A stretch of 64,000 bases of DNA from Gymnodinialimonas ceratoperidinii (GTDB lineage: Bacteria; Pseudomonadota; Alphaproteobacteria; Rhodobacterales; Rhodobacteraceae). How positions within the stretch are numbered: the first letter of the stretch is position 1; each line of letters begins with the position of its first letter. Where the stretch lies: contig NZ_CP079194.1 of NCBI RefSeq assembly GCF_019297855.1, positions 1,475,501-1,539,500 of the forward strand, in the 5' to 3' direction. Made by a program: the position numbers and the translations under genes. The notes under the pieces are model-generated. The model was not told the origin of the DNA, did no database searches, and saw only the letters and a program-made list of their open reading frames with translations. This document shows positions 18,479 through 27,379 of the stretch, piece by piece.

Positions 18479-19835
18479 ATTCCTGGCCATCGTCATGCTG
18501 GGTATTCTGGCGCTAGGCGTGTTCAGCGGCTTCCCCGTGGCTTTGGTTCTGACGGCGACCGGGTTTCTTGCCTTTGTCGGCGCGGTCTGGATGGGTGTCA
18601 CCGATTTCAATCACCTTGGTCTGATCTATCTTCGTGTGCGTGGCATCCTGACGAACGAAGGGGTGCAATTCACCACCGTGCCGCTCCTGATCTTTCTGGG
18701 GCTGGTTTTGAACGCCAGCGGCATTTCATCAACCCTGTTTCGAACACTGGGGCAAGCGCTAAGGTGGCTCCCCGGTCACTACGCCATTGCCACCTTGTTG
18801 ATTGGCTTGATCCTGGCCCCTGCCGCGGGTGTCATCGGAGCTTCCGTCGTGACCGTGGCGCTGGTGGCCTACGCCCCCATGTTGCGTGCAGGGTATTCCG
18901 CGTCAGTGGCGGGATCGGCCGTGGCGGCGTCCGGCGCGTTGGGCGTCGTCTTCCCTCCGGCGGTCTTGCTGTTCTTCGTGGCCAATGTCTTTCAGCTTCG
19001 CATCTCGTTGATGTACTTGGCGTTGGTCATCCCAGTCCTTATCTTGGTTTACTTCTTTTCCGTCTATTTTGCCGTCACGCTGAAAGGGCGCATCGACATC
19101 TCACTTTCGGACGACGTAAAGCCGACCCTGCGGGATGTGGTGTCCTCGATCATGGCGATTGCGGTGATCGCCGCCATTCCCCTCAGTATCATGGGCGGGA
19201 TTGCGACCCTGTCCGAGGCTGCCGGTGTTGGGGTTTTTGGTGCGCTGTTGGTCATGGTGGTTCGCGGTCGCATGACGTTTAATCGTCTGAACAAGACGAT
19301 TGTGCAGGCGGCGTCCATGACCGCGATGGTGTTCTTCATCGTCGTGGGCGCATCGATTTTTTCACTCAGCTTCAACCTGCTGGAAGGTGGCCAGCTTCTG
19401 CTTGCGTGGATCAATGGATTTGACCTTGGACGTTGGGCGACCCTTGGCATGTTGTTGGGCGTCATTCTTGTGCTGGGGTTTGTGTTCGACTGGATCGAGA
19501 TTCTGCTCGTGTTCCTACCGATCTTCCTTCCTTTGTTCGCACAGCTGGATTTCTCCGATCATGTTGGGTCAGAGTATTTCTCGCAGGTCTGGTTGGCTGG
19601 TCTGATCGCATTGGCGCTTCAGACCTCATTTCTCACACCGCCGTTCGGATATGCGCTGTTCTTCGCCAAGATGGCGGCGCCACCAAGCGTTAATCTGGCC
19701 GATATCTATCGCGGCGCGGGACCACTCGTGGTCATCGAAGTCGCACTGATCGCTTTGCTGGCATGGCGACCTGAATTAATCACATGGCTGCCGCAACTTG
19801 TTCTTTTGCGATCAAACTCGCCTTTGATCAACTAG
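18468..19835 (+). CDS. dctM: TRAP transporter large permease (DctM)
   Basis: 455 residues with about twelve membrane helices and the DctM motif pattern: GFPVALVLTATG near the start, GVIGASVVTVALVA, SGALGVVFPPAVLL and a C-terminal LTPPFGYALFFAK. DctM is the ion-coupled carrier subunit of TRAP uptake systems for carboxylates and similar solutes. It overlaps dctQ. A substrate cannot be named without a DctP protein, and none is encoded in this window. Confidence 0.9.
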   Translation: METEFLAIVMLGILALGVFSGFPVALVLTATGFLAFVGAVWMGVTDFNHLGLIYLRVRGILTNEGVQFTTVPLLIFLGLVLNASGISSTLFRTLGQALRWLPGHYAIATLLIGLILAPAAGVIGASVVTVALVAYAPMLRAGYSASVAGSAVAASGALGVVFPPAVLLFFVANVFQLRISLMYLALVIPVLILVYFFSVYFAVTLKGRIDISLSDDVKPTLRDVVSSIMAIAVIAAIPLSIMGGIATLSEAAGVGVFGALLVMVVRGRMTFNRLNKTIVQAASMTAMVFFIVVGASIFSLSFNLLEGGQLLLAWINGFDLGRWATLGMLLGVILVLGFVFDWIEILLVFLPIFLPLFAQLDFSDHVGSEYFSQVWLAGLIALALQTSFLTPPFGYALFFAKMAAPPSVNLADIYRGAGPLVVIEVALIALLAWRPELITWLPQLVLLRSNSPLIN

Positions 19836-19889
19836 ATTTGGCATGCTAACTATCGTCACGAGGCATAATTTTAAAATCGAGCTTTCTCC

Positions 19890-20387
19890 ATGAAACGCCG
19901 CATCTTCCTTTTGGGTACGATAACCGCATTTCTGTCCGGCTGCGCCAGCAGGTTCCGGGACTACAATGGACCGCAGGTTACGCGGCTGAGAATGTATAAA
20001 GATGAGCGGCTGCTGATCCTTGATGGCGTTGAAGGCGAACTGCGGAGGTTCCCGATCGGGCTTGGTTTCGCGCCCGTGGGTCATAAGCAGTTCGAAGGCG
20101 ATGGCCGAACGCCCGAGGGGGCGTACATTATCGACCGCCGCAATCCGAATAGCGAATTTCATCTATCCATCGGGATATCCTACCCGAACGAGGCGGACGT
20201 TGCGTTTGCGGAGTCGCATGGCCGTTCGCCCGGAGGAGATATCTTCATCCATGGCGGCCCGCGTCGCGGAATTGACCCGATGAATGTCCGCGATTGGACG
20301 GCGGGCTGCCCCTCAGTCACAGACCGGCAGATCGAGCGGATCTATGCCATGGTGCAGGACGGAACGCCTATTGATATTTATCCCTGA
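19890..20387 (+). CDS. L,D-transpeptidase (YkuD family) lipoprotein
   Basis: 165 residues. A lipobox (LSGC, Cys18) ends the signal peptide, so it is a membrane-anchored lipoprotein. The short YkuD domain has His121 (IFIHGG) and Cys140 (WTAGCPSVTD), the ErfK/YbiS/YafK-like arrangement. It starts 54 bases after dctM and is probably the last gene of the zntA operon. It is the second L,D-transpeptidase of the island. Confidence 0.87.
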   Translation: MKRRIFLLGTITAFLSGCASRFRDYNGPQVTRLRMYKDERLLILDGVEGELRRFPIGLGFAPVGHKQFEGDGRTPEGAYIIDRRNPNSEFHLSIGISYPNEADVAFAESHGRSPGGDIFIHGGPRRGIDPMNVRDWTAGCPSVTDRQIERIYAMVQDGTPIDIYP

Positions 20388-20478
20388 TGGATGCGCCAGT
20401 TTGGTGCGTACCGCGTTGTTTCGCGTTCATCCAAACCAGACACCTAGGATCCGCATGAGAACTAGGCCGACCACCGGC

Positions 20479-21660
20479 TCAGATCTTGATCAGTGCCGCC
20501 GTCGCGTACATGAAGGCGGTCCCGCCCAGAAACCCACCAAGGACGGCCGGTGACATCAGCGCGGCCTGCCGGTCGGCGTTCTGACGTAAAAGATAGGCGG
20601 TGACTTCGACCATGACTTGCAGAATGGCACCCGCTCCGACGGCGAGTGCTAATGCCGACCATTGGGGCGCGTAGGCAAGGCTGCCCGCCCACATTCCAAG
20701 GATGGCCGGGCCACCGGCGAGCAGGATCAGCGCTGCGAACGTCCAGAGAGTGGGCCGGGCCCGAAGCATCGGAGCGGCGATGCCGATGCCCTCGGTGACA
20801 TTGTGCAGGGCAAAGCCGAGGACAAGAAAGGTTCCAAGCCCAGCCGACCCGGCGGCGAATGCACCGCCGATTGCCAGTCCTTCGCCGAAGTTGTGAAGCC
20901 CGATCCCGAGCGCGATGTAGAACGCAAGCGCTATGCCTTCCGGGTTGCCGCGCCAGCGCCCGAGCGCCATCAGCAGGAGAAAGCTTGCCAGCGCCGCCAG
21001 CCAAACCATGGCGGAGCCCTGGAATATCGCGGCCGCTTCTGTCGATAGCTCCAGTGCCTCGGATATGGTGTCGATCAGCAGGAAGGCCAGCAACCCGACC
21101 GTCAGTGCCAGCAGAAAGTTCATCCCGCTTCGACTGACGCCCTTCATGGCCGGATAGAACATCAGGCCAAGCGCCACCGGCAATAGGCCGACGATCGCCC
21201 CGATCACCGCCTGGAACCGGAGTTGCCCCCAGGCGGCCCTTGGCGTCGAAACTGCGACCCCGATCTCGTGCCCGAAGGTCGCGCCCGTGTTGGACAGCAG
21301 GTTGACATTATGGGCTTCGCCAAGAACCCACGGATAGGGAATTCGCAGCCAGACCGCATCGCCCCGGGCAATCGGCCCCGCCGGTTCCTGCGTGAAGGTC
21401 CAGTAGGCATCATCCACTGCGACCTGCGCGACTACCATCGCTTCCGAACCGCCGGCGCGTACCCTGAGCGATATCCCCGACCTATCGAGGATCGTCCGTT
21501 CGACGGTTAGTGCCTCGACCGGGGGAGCGCCGTTATTGAAGCCGCGCAGCGGATCGAGGGAGGCAATCCAGACAAAGGCACCCAGCATGGCGGCCAGCGG
21601 CACGAGAACCAGAAGTAGCCGGGTCATCGGCGAGCGGCGGGGTTGGCTCTGGTCTGTCAT
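20479..21660 (-). CDS. ZIP-family metal transporter with N-terminal extracytoplasmic domain
   Basis: 393 residues. After one N-terminal helix (about 15-33) comes an extracytoplasmic beta-rich region of about 100 residues, then ZIP-type helices with the metal motifs HNFGEG (256-261) and HNVTEG (286-291). ZIP proteins import Zn2+, Fe2+ or Mn2+. Its ATG overlaps the multicopper oxidase stop. Divergence from mntR suggests manganese or iron. The appended N-terminal domain is unlike short ZupT proteins and may pass metal from the oxidase. Confidence 0.86.
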   Translation of the reverse strand: MTDQSQPRRSPMTRLLLVLVPLAAMLGAFVWIASLDPLRGFNNGAPPVEALTVERTILDRSGISLRVRAGGSEAMVVAQVAVDDAYWTFTQEPAGPIARGDAVWLRIPYPWVLGEAHNVNLLSNTGATFGHEIGVAVSTPRAAWGQLRFQAVIGAIVGLLPVALGLMFYPAMKGVSRSGMNFLLALTVGLLAFLLIDTISEALELSTEAAAIFQGSAMVWLAALASFLLLMALGRWRGNPEGIALAFYIALGIGLHNFGEGLAIGGAFAAGSAGLGTFLVLGFALHNVTEGIGIAAPMLRARPTLWTFAALILLAGGPAILGMWAGSLAYAPQWSALALAVGAGAILQVMVEVTAYLLRQNADRQAALMSPAVLGGFLGGTAFMYATAALIKI

Positions 21661-22865
21661 GCCCCAGATTCCTGGACGTCAAAAAAGGCCATCCAGCCAA
21701 GTTCGGTGAACTCGGCCTGATGGGCATGGAACATGTACAGCCCGTCTTCGTGATCGGCAAAGCTGAACTCGAGGATGCCGCGCTGCGCCTGACATTGCAT
21801 GATCACATCGACTGTGCGCAGGGTTGGCGTAAGCTGGGTGCCAGTGTCGTAGTAGTCGAAGAAATTCCCGTGCAGGTGGAACGAGTTGATCGGATCGAAC
21901 TCGGTCGCGTTCATGAGGTAGATACGCACCGGGCGCGACTTGTCGATCCGGATCGGCTCGTTCATGTAAACTTGGCCGACCGTATTGACGGCATAGACCT
22001 CGTTCTCGCCGTCGAAATTGGTATCGAATCCGTTCATCACCATTGCCAGTTCCTGCCATTCGGCGTTTTCCGGGCTGCCGAGAACGCGCGAGGCTGCAAC
22101 AGCCGCGTGTTCGGGGTGGCGTGCCGGATCGGGATCGACGACGAAGAGGCCGTACATGCCTTTGTGCATGTGCCGTTTCAGCGGCAGTGCATGGCAATGA
22201 TAGAGATGACAGCCGAAGGGTCTGGCATCGAACTCGTAGACGAACTCTTCGCCGGGTCCGATCAATCCGGCACCCGTAATGCCATCCATCCGCGCCGAAT
22301 GGATGCCGTGGAAGTGCATGGAATGCGGGTGCGAACCGAGGTTGCGAAAGATTATACGGAGTCGTTCGCCCTCCTTTGCGCGCAGCGCGGGGCCTGGGAC
22401 GCGGCCGTTGAACGTCCAAGCGGGAAAGAACACCCCGGGAGCGACCTCGATTTCCATATCGATGGCGTCGACCTCGAAAGTGCGCAATGTGCGGCCATCC
22501 GTCAGGACTTCGGTCTGGCCGGTCTCCCAATCGGTCAGCATGGCCGTCGGGTCAAACCCGTTCCGGGAGTGGTCGACGCGGCCGACCATCGTCATGTTGC
22601 CATGCGCCATGCCGCTGTCATCGGCCAAATACGGATCGACCGCGCCGCCGGACATGTCATGCCCCACCGTCAGGTCCTGCGTCGCCTGTGATTGTGCACG
22701 GCTCGCGACGACGGCCGCCCCGCTGGCAGCCACCAGACCGCCGACCAACAGCGCGCGTCGCGACGCCAAAACGGGACCCGTTTCAACGGCATGTGGCTCT
22801 ATGGGTCGCGATGTCTCCACATTGGCGGACACATCGCGCCCTCGCTTTCCGGCATCGGCAGGCAT
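21657..22865 (-). CDS. Multicopper oxidase, exported
   Basis: 402 residues from the ATG at 22865 with a GAAGGGA ribosome site; a TTG eleven codons upstream is an alternative. A Tat-like SRRALLVGG (35-43) leads into a two-domain laccase-type protein with all four copper-binding regions: HSMHFHG (181-187), CHLYHCHALPL (219-229), HLHG (330-333) and MFHAHQAEF (378-386). It should oxidise a metal ion or phenolic in the periplasm. The partner ZIP gene and divergent mntR suggest Mn(II) or Fe(II). Confidence 0.87.
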   Translation of the reverse strand: MPADAGKRGRDVSANVETSRPIEPHAVETGPVLASRRALLVGGLVAASGAAVVASRAQSQATQDLTVGHDMSGGAVDPYLADDSGMAHGNMTMVGRVDHSRNGFDPTAMLTDWETGQTEVLTDGRTLRTFEVDAIDMEIEVAPGVFFPAWTFNGRVPGPALRAKEGERLRIIFRNLGSHPHSMHFHGIHSARMDGITGAGLIGPGEEFVYEFDARPFGCHLYHCHALPLKRHMHKGMYGLFVVDPDPARHPEHAAVAASRVLGSPENAEWQELAMVMNGFDTNFDGENEVYAVNTVGQVYMNEPIRIDKSRPVRIYLMNATEFDPINSFHLHGNFFDYYDTGTQLTPTLRTVDVIMQCQAQRGILEFSFADHEDGLYMFHAHQAEFTELGWMAFFDVQESGA

Positions 22866-22914
22866 GGACACGGTCCCTTCAGTTGACACGCAGGCCAAAG
22901 TCCCGGCGCAAAAA

Positions 22915-22930
22915 GTTAGCTTCGGCTAAC
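22915..22930. promoter_or_regulatory. MntR-type operator
   Basis: A perfect inverted repeat GTTAGC-TTCG-GCTAAC lies between the divergent oxidase and mntR genes. TTAGC half-sites facing each other resemble DtxR/MntR operators. It probably controls the oxidase-ZIP operon and mntR itself. Confidence 0.7.
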
Positions 22931-22981
22931 AATCATCGCTTGGGCTTTACGAGTCAATCCCGATCATGCGAGGATGATCGC

Positions 22982-23434
22982 ATGACAAATGTTGAGAACC
23001 TTGAATCAACGGAGGTCGAGGCGCGTGCGGTCGAAACCCGCACTGAGGCCTTTATCGGCGTACGCGAGGCGCGTCGCAGTGAAGTGGCGGAGGACTATGT
23101 CGAACTAATCGCCGAACTGATCCACGCGAACGGTGAGGCTCGGCCGGTTGATATCGCCATCCGAATGGGCGTGACCGCGCCGACAGTCGCGAAAACTCTT
23201 GACCGTCTGTCCCGGGACGGTCTGATCACCCGCGTCAAATATCGCTCGGTCTTCCTGACCGAGGAAGGCCGGGCACTAGCCAAGGAATGCAGGCACCGCC
23301 ACGAGATCGTATTGCAGTTTCTCCTGAGCCTCGGGCTCGATCCCGAGACGGCAGAGCGCGACGCGGAAGGCATCGAGCATCATGTGAGCGAACGGACGCT
23401 CGCCCTGTTCGCGGCGTTTGCCCAGCGGTCATAG
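22982..23434 (+). CDS. mntR: Manganese-responsive regulator MntR
   Basis: 150 residues from the ATG at 22982; the much longer open frame upstream is antisense to the oxidase gene. An N-terminal extension precedes the DtxR-type winged helix (about 35-90; VTAPTVAKTLDRLSRDGLI) and a metal-binding/dimer region with RHRHEIV and DAEGIEHHVSE, as in the enterobacterial MntR subtype. It should bind DNA when Mn2+ is plentiful. The 16-bp palindrome in the shared intergenic region is its likely site. Confidence 0.9.
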   Translation: MTNVENLESTEVEARAVETRTEAFIGVREARRSEVAEDYVELIAELIHANGEARPVDIAIRMGVTAPTVAKTLDRLSRDGLITRVKYRSVFLTEEGRALAKECRHRHEIVLQFLLSLGLDPETAERDAEGIEHHVSERTLALFAAFAQRS

Positions 23435-23845
23435 GCAGGTGGCTGACGCCATAAATAGCCAATTGGCTGCAGACTTGTGGCCCGAAACGCGTACGCGGGC
23501 CTGTGCCAACTAGATAATTCTCCCTGATCCAATTCGACGCCAGAGTCGTCGTTGGCCAGATCAAGGCAGAAGACAACATGGGGCATTGTCAGAGCGACCG
23601 AGGACGAATTGATGGGCCTCGCCCGTTCGAATAACCGATGATGGGCGAACTGCATACCGTTCTAAGAACCACAAGACGCTCCTTTGGGCACATGTGAACT
23701 TCAGTGCCTACAATACGGCTTTCGACGAATTAACCGCCGAGAGTGTGTTTGCGGCAGGAAGCCATGCATTGGTCCATTCAAGATAAACCGTGGCTGCCTT
23801 CGCGGACCGCATCAGAGCCTTTCCGTTGCCGGAGTGGCAATCTCG
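23435..23845. other. 411-bp stretch with no recognised gene
   Basis: Open frames here run on both strands but show no recognisable family, ribosome site or composition favouring one. I see no RNA gene or clear hairpin. It lies between mntR and the convergent end of the M23 gene and may be decayed sequence. Confidence 0.5.
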
Positions 23846-25186
23846 CTACCCAAGGCTCTCTACCAGACGTGCGCGTGCCTCAGTGAGGCGTGCCAACGCT
23901 TCGGCGTTATCCACTTCGGGGTCAGCCGCGTCCGCCAGCCGATCGTCGACAAGAGGATCCGTTGGAAGGCCGTTTACGAGCACTTCGTAATGAAGGTTCG
24001 GTGCCGTGGTGGTGCCGGTCTCTCCGACGCGCCCAATCATTTCTCCGGCGGCGACGCGCTGACCCTCTGCGATGCTTTCAGGCACAGTGCTGAGATGCGC
24101 GTAGCGAGTCATGATGTCGGGACCGTGGGCTATCTCGACCACACGGCCATAGCCGTTTCGCCATCCGATGAAGCTTACGCGTCCCGGCGCGGTCGATTGC
24201 ACAGGCGTTCCGTGCGCCGCGGCAAAGTCCACGCCCGTATGCATCCTTACGTTGCCAAAGACCGGATGCGTGCGACGCCCGAAGACAGAGCTCAACCGTG
24301 CGCCCACGACGGGCTGCGCGAAAACGCGCAGCGCATCGCCATCGACATAGATTGTTGCCTGTCCGCTGGCATCATCTGGCCAGACAACCTCATAGAGGCT
24401 CCCGGCGATTTCCAACGCAGCGAAGGTAAGGTCCGGCTGGCCGATCCGATCTTCGCCAACACGCGCCTCGCGCCACAGCAGGCGGAGCCTTTCTCCACCA
24501 GCCATCTCTCGGCGAAAATCCACGGTGCCGCCCAACATCTGAGCGAGGTCAACTGCAAAACGGGCGGGAATGCCAGCTTCGTCGAGCGCGGCGAACATTG
24601 AGGTCGAAATGATCGCTTCACCGGCTACCGTCACAACTTCCGTCTCCGGGGCCATGACTTGCGTGATCATCTCAGTTCCAAAAACTGCTTCGATCCTCAC
24701 ACCGTCCTCAACGGCCAGGGTCACCGTCCGCGGGCCGCCGTCCACGGTTGAGACGACCGTGAGCGAATGGCCGGGCCGAAGCCGTCGCAGATCGTATTCA
24801 GCGCCGATTGCCAAGGCGACTGATGCCCGGTCGGACGCCGCCATCCCTGAGTCGGCCAGTACGACATCAAGCGTTTCGCCGGGTGCGATGTCACGGGACC
24901 AAGTCGACAGAGGAGGTTGGATTACTGGCGGCTGCGCGTCGATGGTTGGGGCCTGCAAAAGGGGCAGGGGGCGTTGATCGCGCGCACTCTCGGATTGCAC
25001 CGTCGCGAAACGAACTGCTCCACCACCTAAAGTGTTAGGCAGCGTGGGAGGCTCGGGTAGCCACAGGGAGGCATCGTCCAGACCAGTTGGAACTGGTTCC
25101 CTTGATAAGGCACCAGTAGCGAGTATCCCGCCCCCTGAGACTGCAACCGTAATTACCAAGCCAGCCGCTACAACTCTCAGCTTCAT
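23846..25186 (-). CDS. M23-family (LytM) peptidase-like protein with changed active site
   Basis: 446 residues: an N-terminal anchor (about 5-26), a Pro-rich linker, an OapA/SH3-like region, and a C-terminal LytM domain. Zinc ligands His316 and Asp320 (HTGVD) and His399 are present and His364 sits in RYAHLS, but the usual HxH reads Asn397-Leu-His399, so one catalytic His is replaced. It may be a weak enzyme or an amidase activator such as NlpD/EnvC. It overlaps the Sco gene and ends the six-gene operon. Confidence 0.86.
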   Translation of the reverse strand: MKLRVVAAGLVITVAVSGGGILATGALSREPVPTGLDDASLWLPEPPTLPNTLGGGAVRFATVQSESARDQRPLPLLQAPTIDAQPPVIQPPLSTWSRDIAPGETLDVVLADSGMAASDRASVALAIGAEYDLRRLRPGHSLTVVSTVDGGPRTVTLAVEDGVRIEAVFGTEMITQVMAPETEVVTVAGEAIISTSMFAALDEAGIPARFAVDLAQMLGGTVDFRREMAGGERLRLLWREARVGEDRIGQPDLTFAALEIAGSLYEVVWPDDASGQATIYVDGDALRVFAQPVVGARLSSVFGRRTHPVFGNVRMHTGVDFAAAHGTPVQSTAPGRVSFIGWRNGYGRVVEIAHGPDIMTRYAHLSTVPESIAEGQRVAAGEMIGRVGETGTTTAPNLHYEVLVNGLPTDPLVDDRLADAADPEVDNAEALARLTEARARLVESLG

Positions 25187-25809
25187 GTCGTGTCTTCCAT
25201 TTCTTGTTGCAGTGCGCGGCGGATCTTCGGCAGCGCAAAGTCTCTTGCCTCGTGATAGTCGATCGTCGTGACGAAATGCCCCTCCGCATCGAATAGAAAG
25301 ACGCTGGTGGTATGGTCCATCGTGTAGTCTCCGCGATCGGTCGGCACTCTCTCAAAGACTGCACGGAAACCCTCTACCGCTCGTGCGATCTGCTCTTCCG
25401 GACCTGTCCAGCCGCGGATTGCCGGGTGGAAATAGCTGACGTACTCCGCCATTGCGGCGACGGTATCCCGCTCGGGGTCGACCGTGATGAAGATCACGTT
25501 CAGCGACGCGGCCTCATCGCCCAACGCGTCAAGCCAGCCCGAGATATCGGAAAGCGTGGTCGGGCAGACATCTGGGCAATAGGTGAAGCCGAAAAAGGCC
25601 ATGGTGGGATTGCCGAGAAGGGCCTCCGGCCCAACTGCGTTGCCTTCGTGGTCGGTTAGGCTGAAAGCCATCTCGGTCAATGGCACGGGGCGTTGCTCTA
25701 TCGGGCCCGGTGCGCCGGGGCCGTCGACTTGCCACCATCCCACGAGAAGCATCATGCCAACAGCCGCAGCAGCCACTGCGCCATAGCCCAAAGCGCGCGT
25801 TCGCTGCAT
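25183..25809 (-). CDS. SCO1/SenC-type copper chaperone, copy 1
   Basis: 208 residues. An N-terminal membrane anchor (about 9-26) and a thioredoxin-like fold with the copper-binding CPDVCP (Cys78, Cys82) and distant His166 (DHTTSVFLF) are the full Sco ligand set. Sco proteins deliver copper to or reduce the CuA site of cytochrome oxidase, or serve as general periplasmic copper/thiol proteins. The start shares one base with the PCuAC stop (TGATG). Confidence 0.92.
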   Translation of the reverse strand: MQRTRALGYGAVAAAAVGMMLLVGWWQVDGPGAPGPIEQRPVPLTEMAFSLTDHEGNAVGPEALLGNPTMAFFGFTYCPDVCPTTLSDISGWLDALGDEAASLNVIFITVDPERDTVAAMAEYVSYFHPAIRGWTGPEEQIARAVEGFRAVFERVPTDRGDYTMDHTTSVFLFDAEGHFVTTIDYHEARDFALPKIRRALQQEMEDTT

Positions 25810-26276
25810 CAGTCTTCCAGTCTGCGCGCCGCGAAGCCAAGGATCGAAACATCGACCGTCGCTTCACCGCCATCTTCGAAGATCAGAGTTAATGGAAGCG
25901 TCTCCCCTTCGACCATGGGCTCCTGCAATTGCAGTAACATGGCGTGCAGGCCACCGGGTTCCAGTGCCATGCTTTCACCCGGTGCTATGGTGATCTCGTC
26001 GGTGGGTGTCATGCTACTGACGCCCTCGGCGCTCGTTCTCGTTTCATGAATGGCTGGCATCATGGCCAGTGAGGTCGAAAGGCCGGTCAGCGTCACCGGC
26101 TCTGCACCGGTGTTGCGGATCGTCATATAGGCGGCACCGGGGCGGTTCATTCCGATGGACGCCCGTGCCCAAGCGCCGTCGATGACGATATCATCTGCAT
26201 CGGCCAGCGCAGGCGTCGTAACGCCCGCGAATGAAAAAAGCACTGCCAACGCGCCTGTGGATACGATCTTCTTCAT
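25809..26276 (-). CDS. Periplasmic copper chaperone PCuAC
   Basis: 155 residues from the ATG at 26276 (GGGAAG ribosome site); a start five codons upstream is less likely. After a signal peptide (about 1-26) the cupredoxin-like DUF461 fold shows the Cu+ ligand set of PCuAC: MMPAIHE, a downstream Met (VSSMTP) and GGLHAMLL. PCuAC works with Sco in copper insertion into cytochrome oxidase, which matches both neighbours. Confidence 0.92.
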   Translation of the reverse strand: MKKIVSTGALAVLFSFAGVTTPALADADDIVIDGAWARASIGMNRPGAAYMTIRNTGAEPVTLTGLSTSLAMMPAIHETRTSAEGVSSMTPTDEITIAPGESMALEPGGLHAMLLQLQEPMVEGETLPLTLIFEDGGEATVDVSILGFAARRLED

Positions 26277-26300
26277 GCGTCTACTTCCCAATCAACAAAT

Positions 26301-26960
26301 TCAGCTCTGCGCCGCAGCGACTTGCGCCGCAACCAACCGTCGCAATTCCGCCTCACCGAATGGATCAAGCGAAATGCCGTTCACGAAAAAGGTTGGCGTC
26401 TGACGAATACCGACGGTTTCAACGTCGGCACGATCTTGGTTCAGGATGGCCACGACACCGGGCGACAGCATTTGTGTGCGCGCGGCCTCGGCATCGAGCC
26501 CGACCGTCGCGGCAATCTGTAGGAGGCGACCCGGCGTTGGTGCGCCGTGGGACGCCCAGTTGGGTTGTTCGCGCAAGACAGCTTCGAGAACCGGCTCAAA
26601 AACACCCTGCATGCGTGCCGCTTCAAGCACGCGGATCGCTTCCTCGGACGCCTCTCCATGAAACGGAGTGTACCGAATTACGACACGGACGGCGTTACCA
26701 TGCTCGGCCATGATGTCTTTCACGATTGGATGAAAGGCGCGGCATGCCTCGCAGGCGGGATCGAAGAATTCCACGATCGTGACAGGAGCCTCTTCGGGTC
26801 CAAGGATGGGTGAGTAGGGGCGGATCATGGCCTCCGCCAGTTCCGGTGCCAAAGGCTCTGCCTCGACCATGGGACCGGGCCTTGTTGCAAACCAGGTCGC
26901 ACCGCCGAAACCGGCAACGCTTACGGCGAGAACGGACAGGATTAGGCTGCGTCGCTTCAT
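26301..26960 (-). CDS. DsbA-like thiol oxidoreductase
   Basis: 219 residues. A signal/anchor (about 5-27) precedes a DsbA-type thioredoxin fold with DPACEACRAF (Cys70, Cys73; a CEAC centre unlike the CPHC of DsbA) and the cis-Pro loop RQTPTFFVNG. This is the DSBA oxidoreductase subgroup close to BdbD/DsbA-family proteins. It overlaps dsbB by 4 bases, so the pair probably forms a dedicated disulfide-forming couple for the copper chaperones. Confidence 0.9.
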   Translation of the reverse strand: MKRRSLILSVLAVSVAGFGGATWFATRPGPMVEAEPLAPELAEAMIRPYSPILGPEEAPVTIVEFFDPACEACRAFHPIVKDIMAEHGNAVRVVIRYTPFHGEASEEAIRVLEAARMQGVFEPVLEAVLREQPNWASHGAPTPGRLLQIAATVGLDAEAARTQMLSPGVVAILNQDRADVETVGIRQTPTFFVNGISLDPFGEAELRRLVAAQVAAAQS

Positions 26961-27379
26961 GTTCGTGTTTCCTTCAGTGAAAGGGTCGACAGCAGTCCGA
27001 TCAGGACGAAAGCCGCGAGGGCCATCAGCGGGATGGGAATGCCAAAAACCAATTGGTTGTCGTCAGTGCACGAGGGGCCGGTGGCCGTGCAGGGTTGGAT
27101 GCGCTCGGGGATCAGCCCGGCGTAGAGCCCCATATGCCAAAGTGCGATTGCACCGCCTCCAATGGCCAGTGCGATGCCGTATCGGCCGACCCGCGTGTCC
27201 CGCCACCAGAGGCCCAAGCCAAGGATGATAGCCAGTGGGAACATGAAGGCGCGCTGGAACCAGCACAGCAGGCACGGTGTTTGCCCCAACACTTCACCAA
27301 TGAAAAGTACGGCAAGCGAGGCAACGGCGGCAATGATCCAAGCCAGCCCGAGGGCGGTTTCTCCGGTCAGACGTTTCAT
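26957..27379 (-). CDS. dsbB: Disulfide bond formation protein B
   Basis: 140 residues from the ATG at 27379 (MKRLTGETALGL); the upstream frame overlaps the Sco gene. Four membrane helices carry the two catalytic Cys pairs: TPCLLCWFQR (Cys36, Cys39) and QPCTATGPSC (Cys97, Cys104). It re-oxidises a DsbA-type partner using quinone. Its neighbours on both sides overlap it by 4 bases. Confidence 0.92.
   Translation of the reverse strand: MKRLTGETALGLAWIIAAVASLAVLFIGEVLGQTPCLLCWFQRAFMFPLAIILGLGLWWRDTRVGRYGIALAIGGGAIALWHMGLYAGLIPERIQPCTATGPSCTDDNQLVFGIPIPLMALAAFVLIGLLSTLSLKETRT

Noticed and set aside
21720..22929. Long plus-strand open frames opposite the multicopper oxidase
   Set aside because: They mirror GC-rich codon bias of the real gene; copper motifs are only on the minus strand.
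23684..24601. 305-residue plus-strand open frame
   Set aside because: Mostly antisense to the M23 gene, whose protein has clear motifs.
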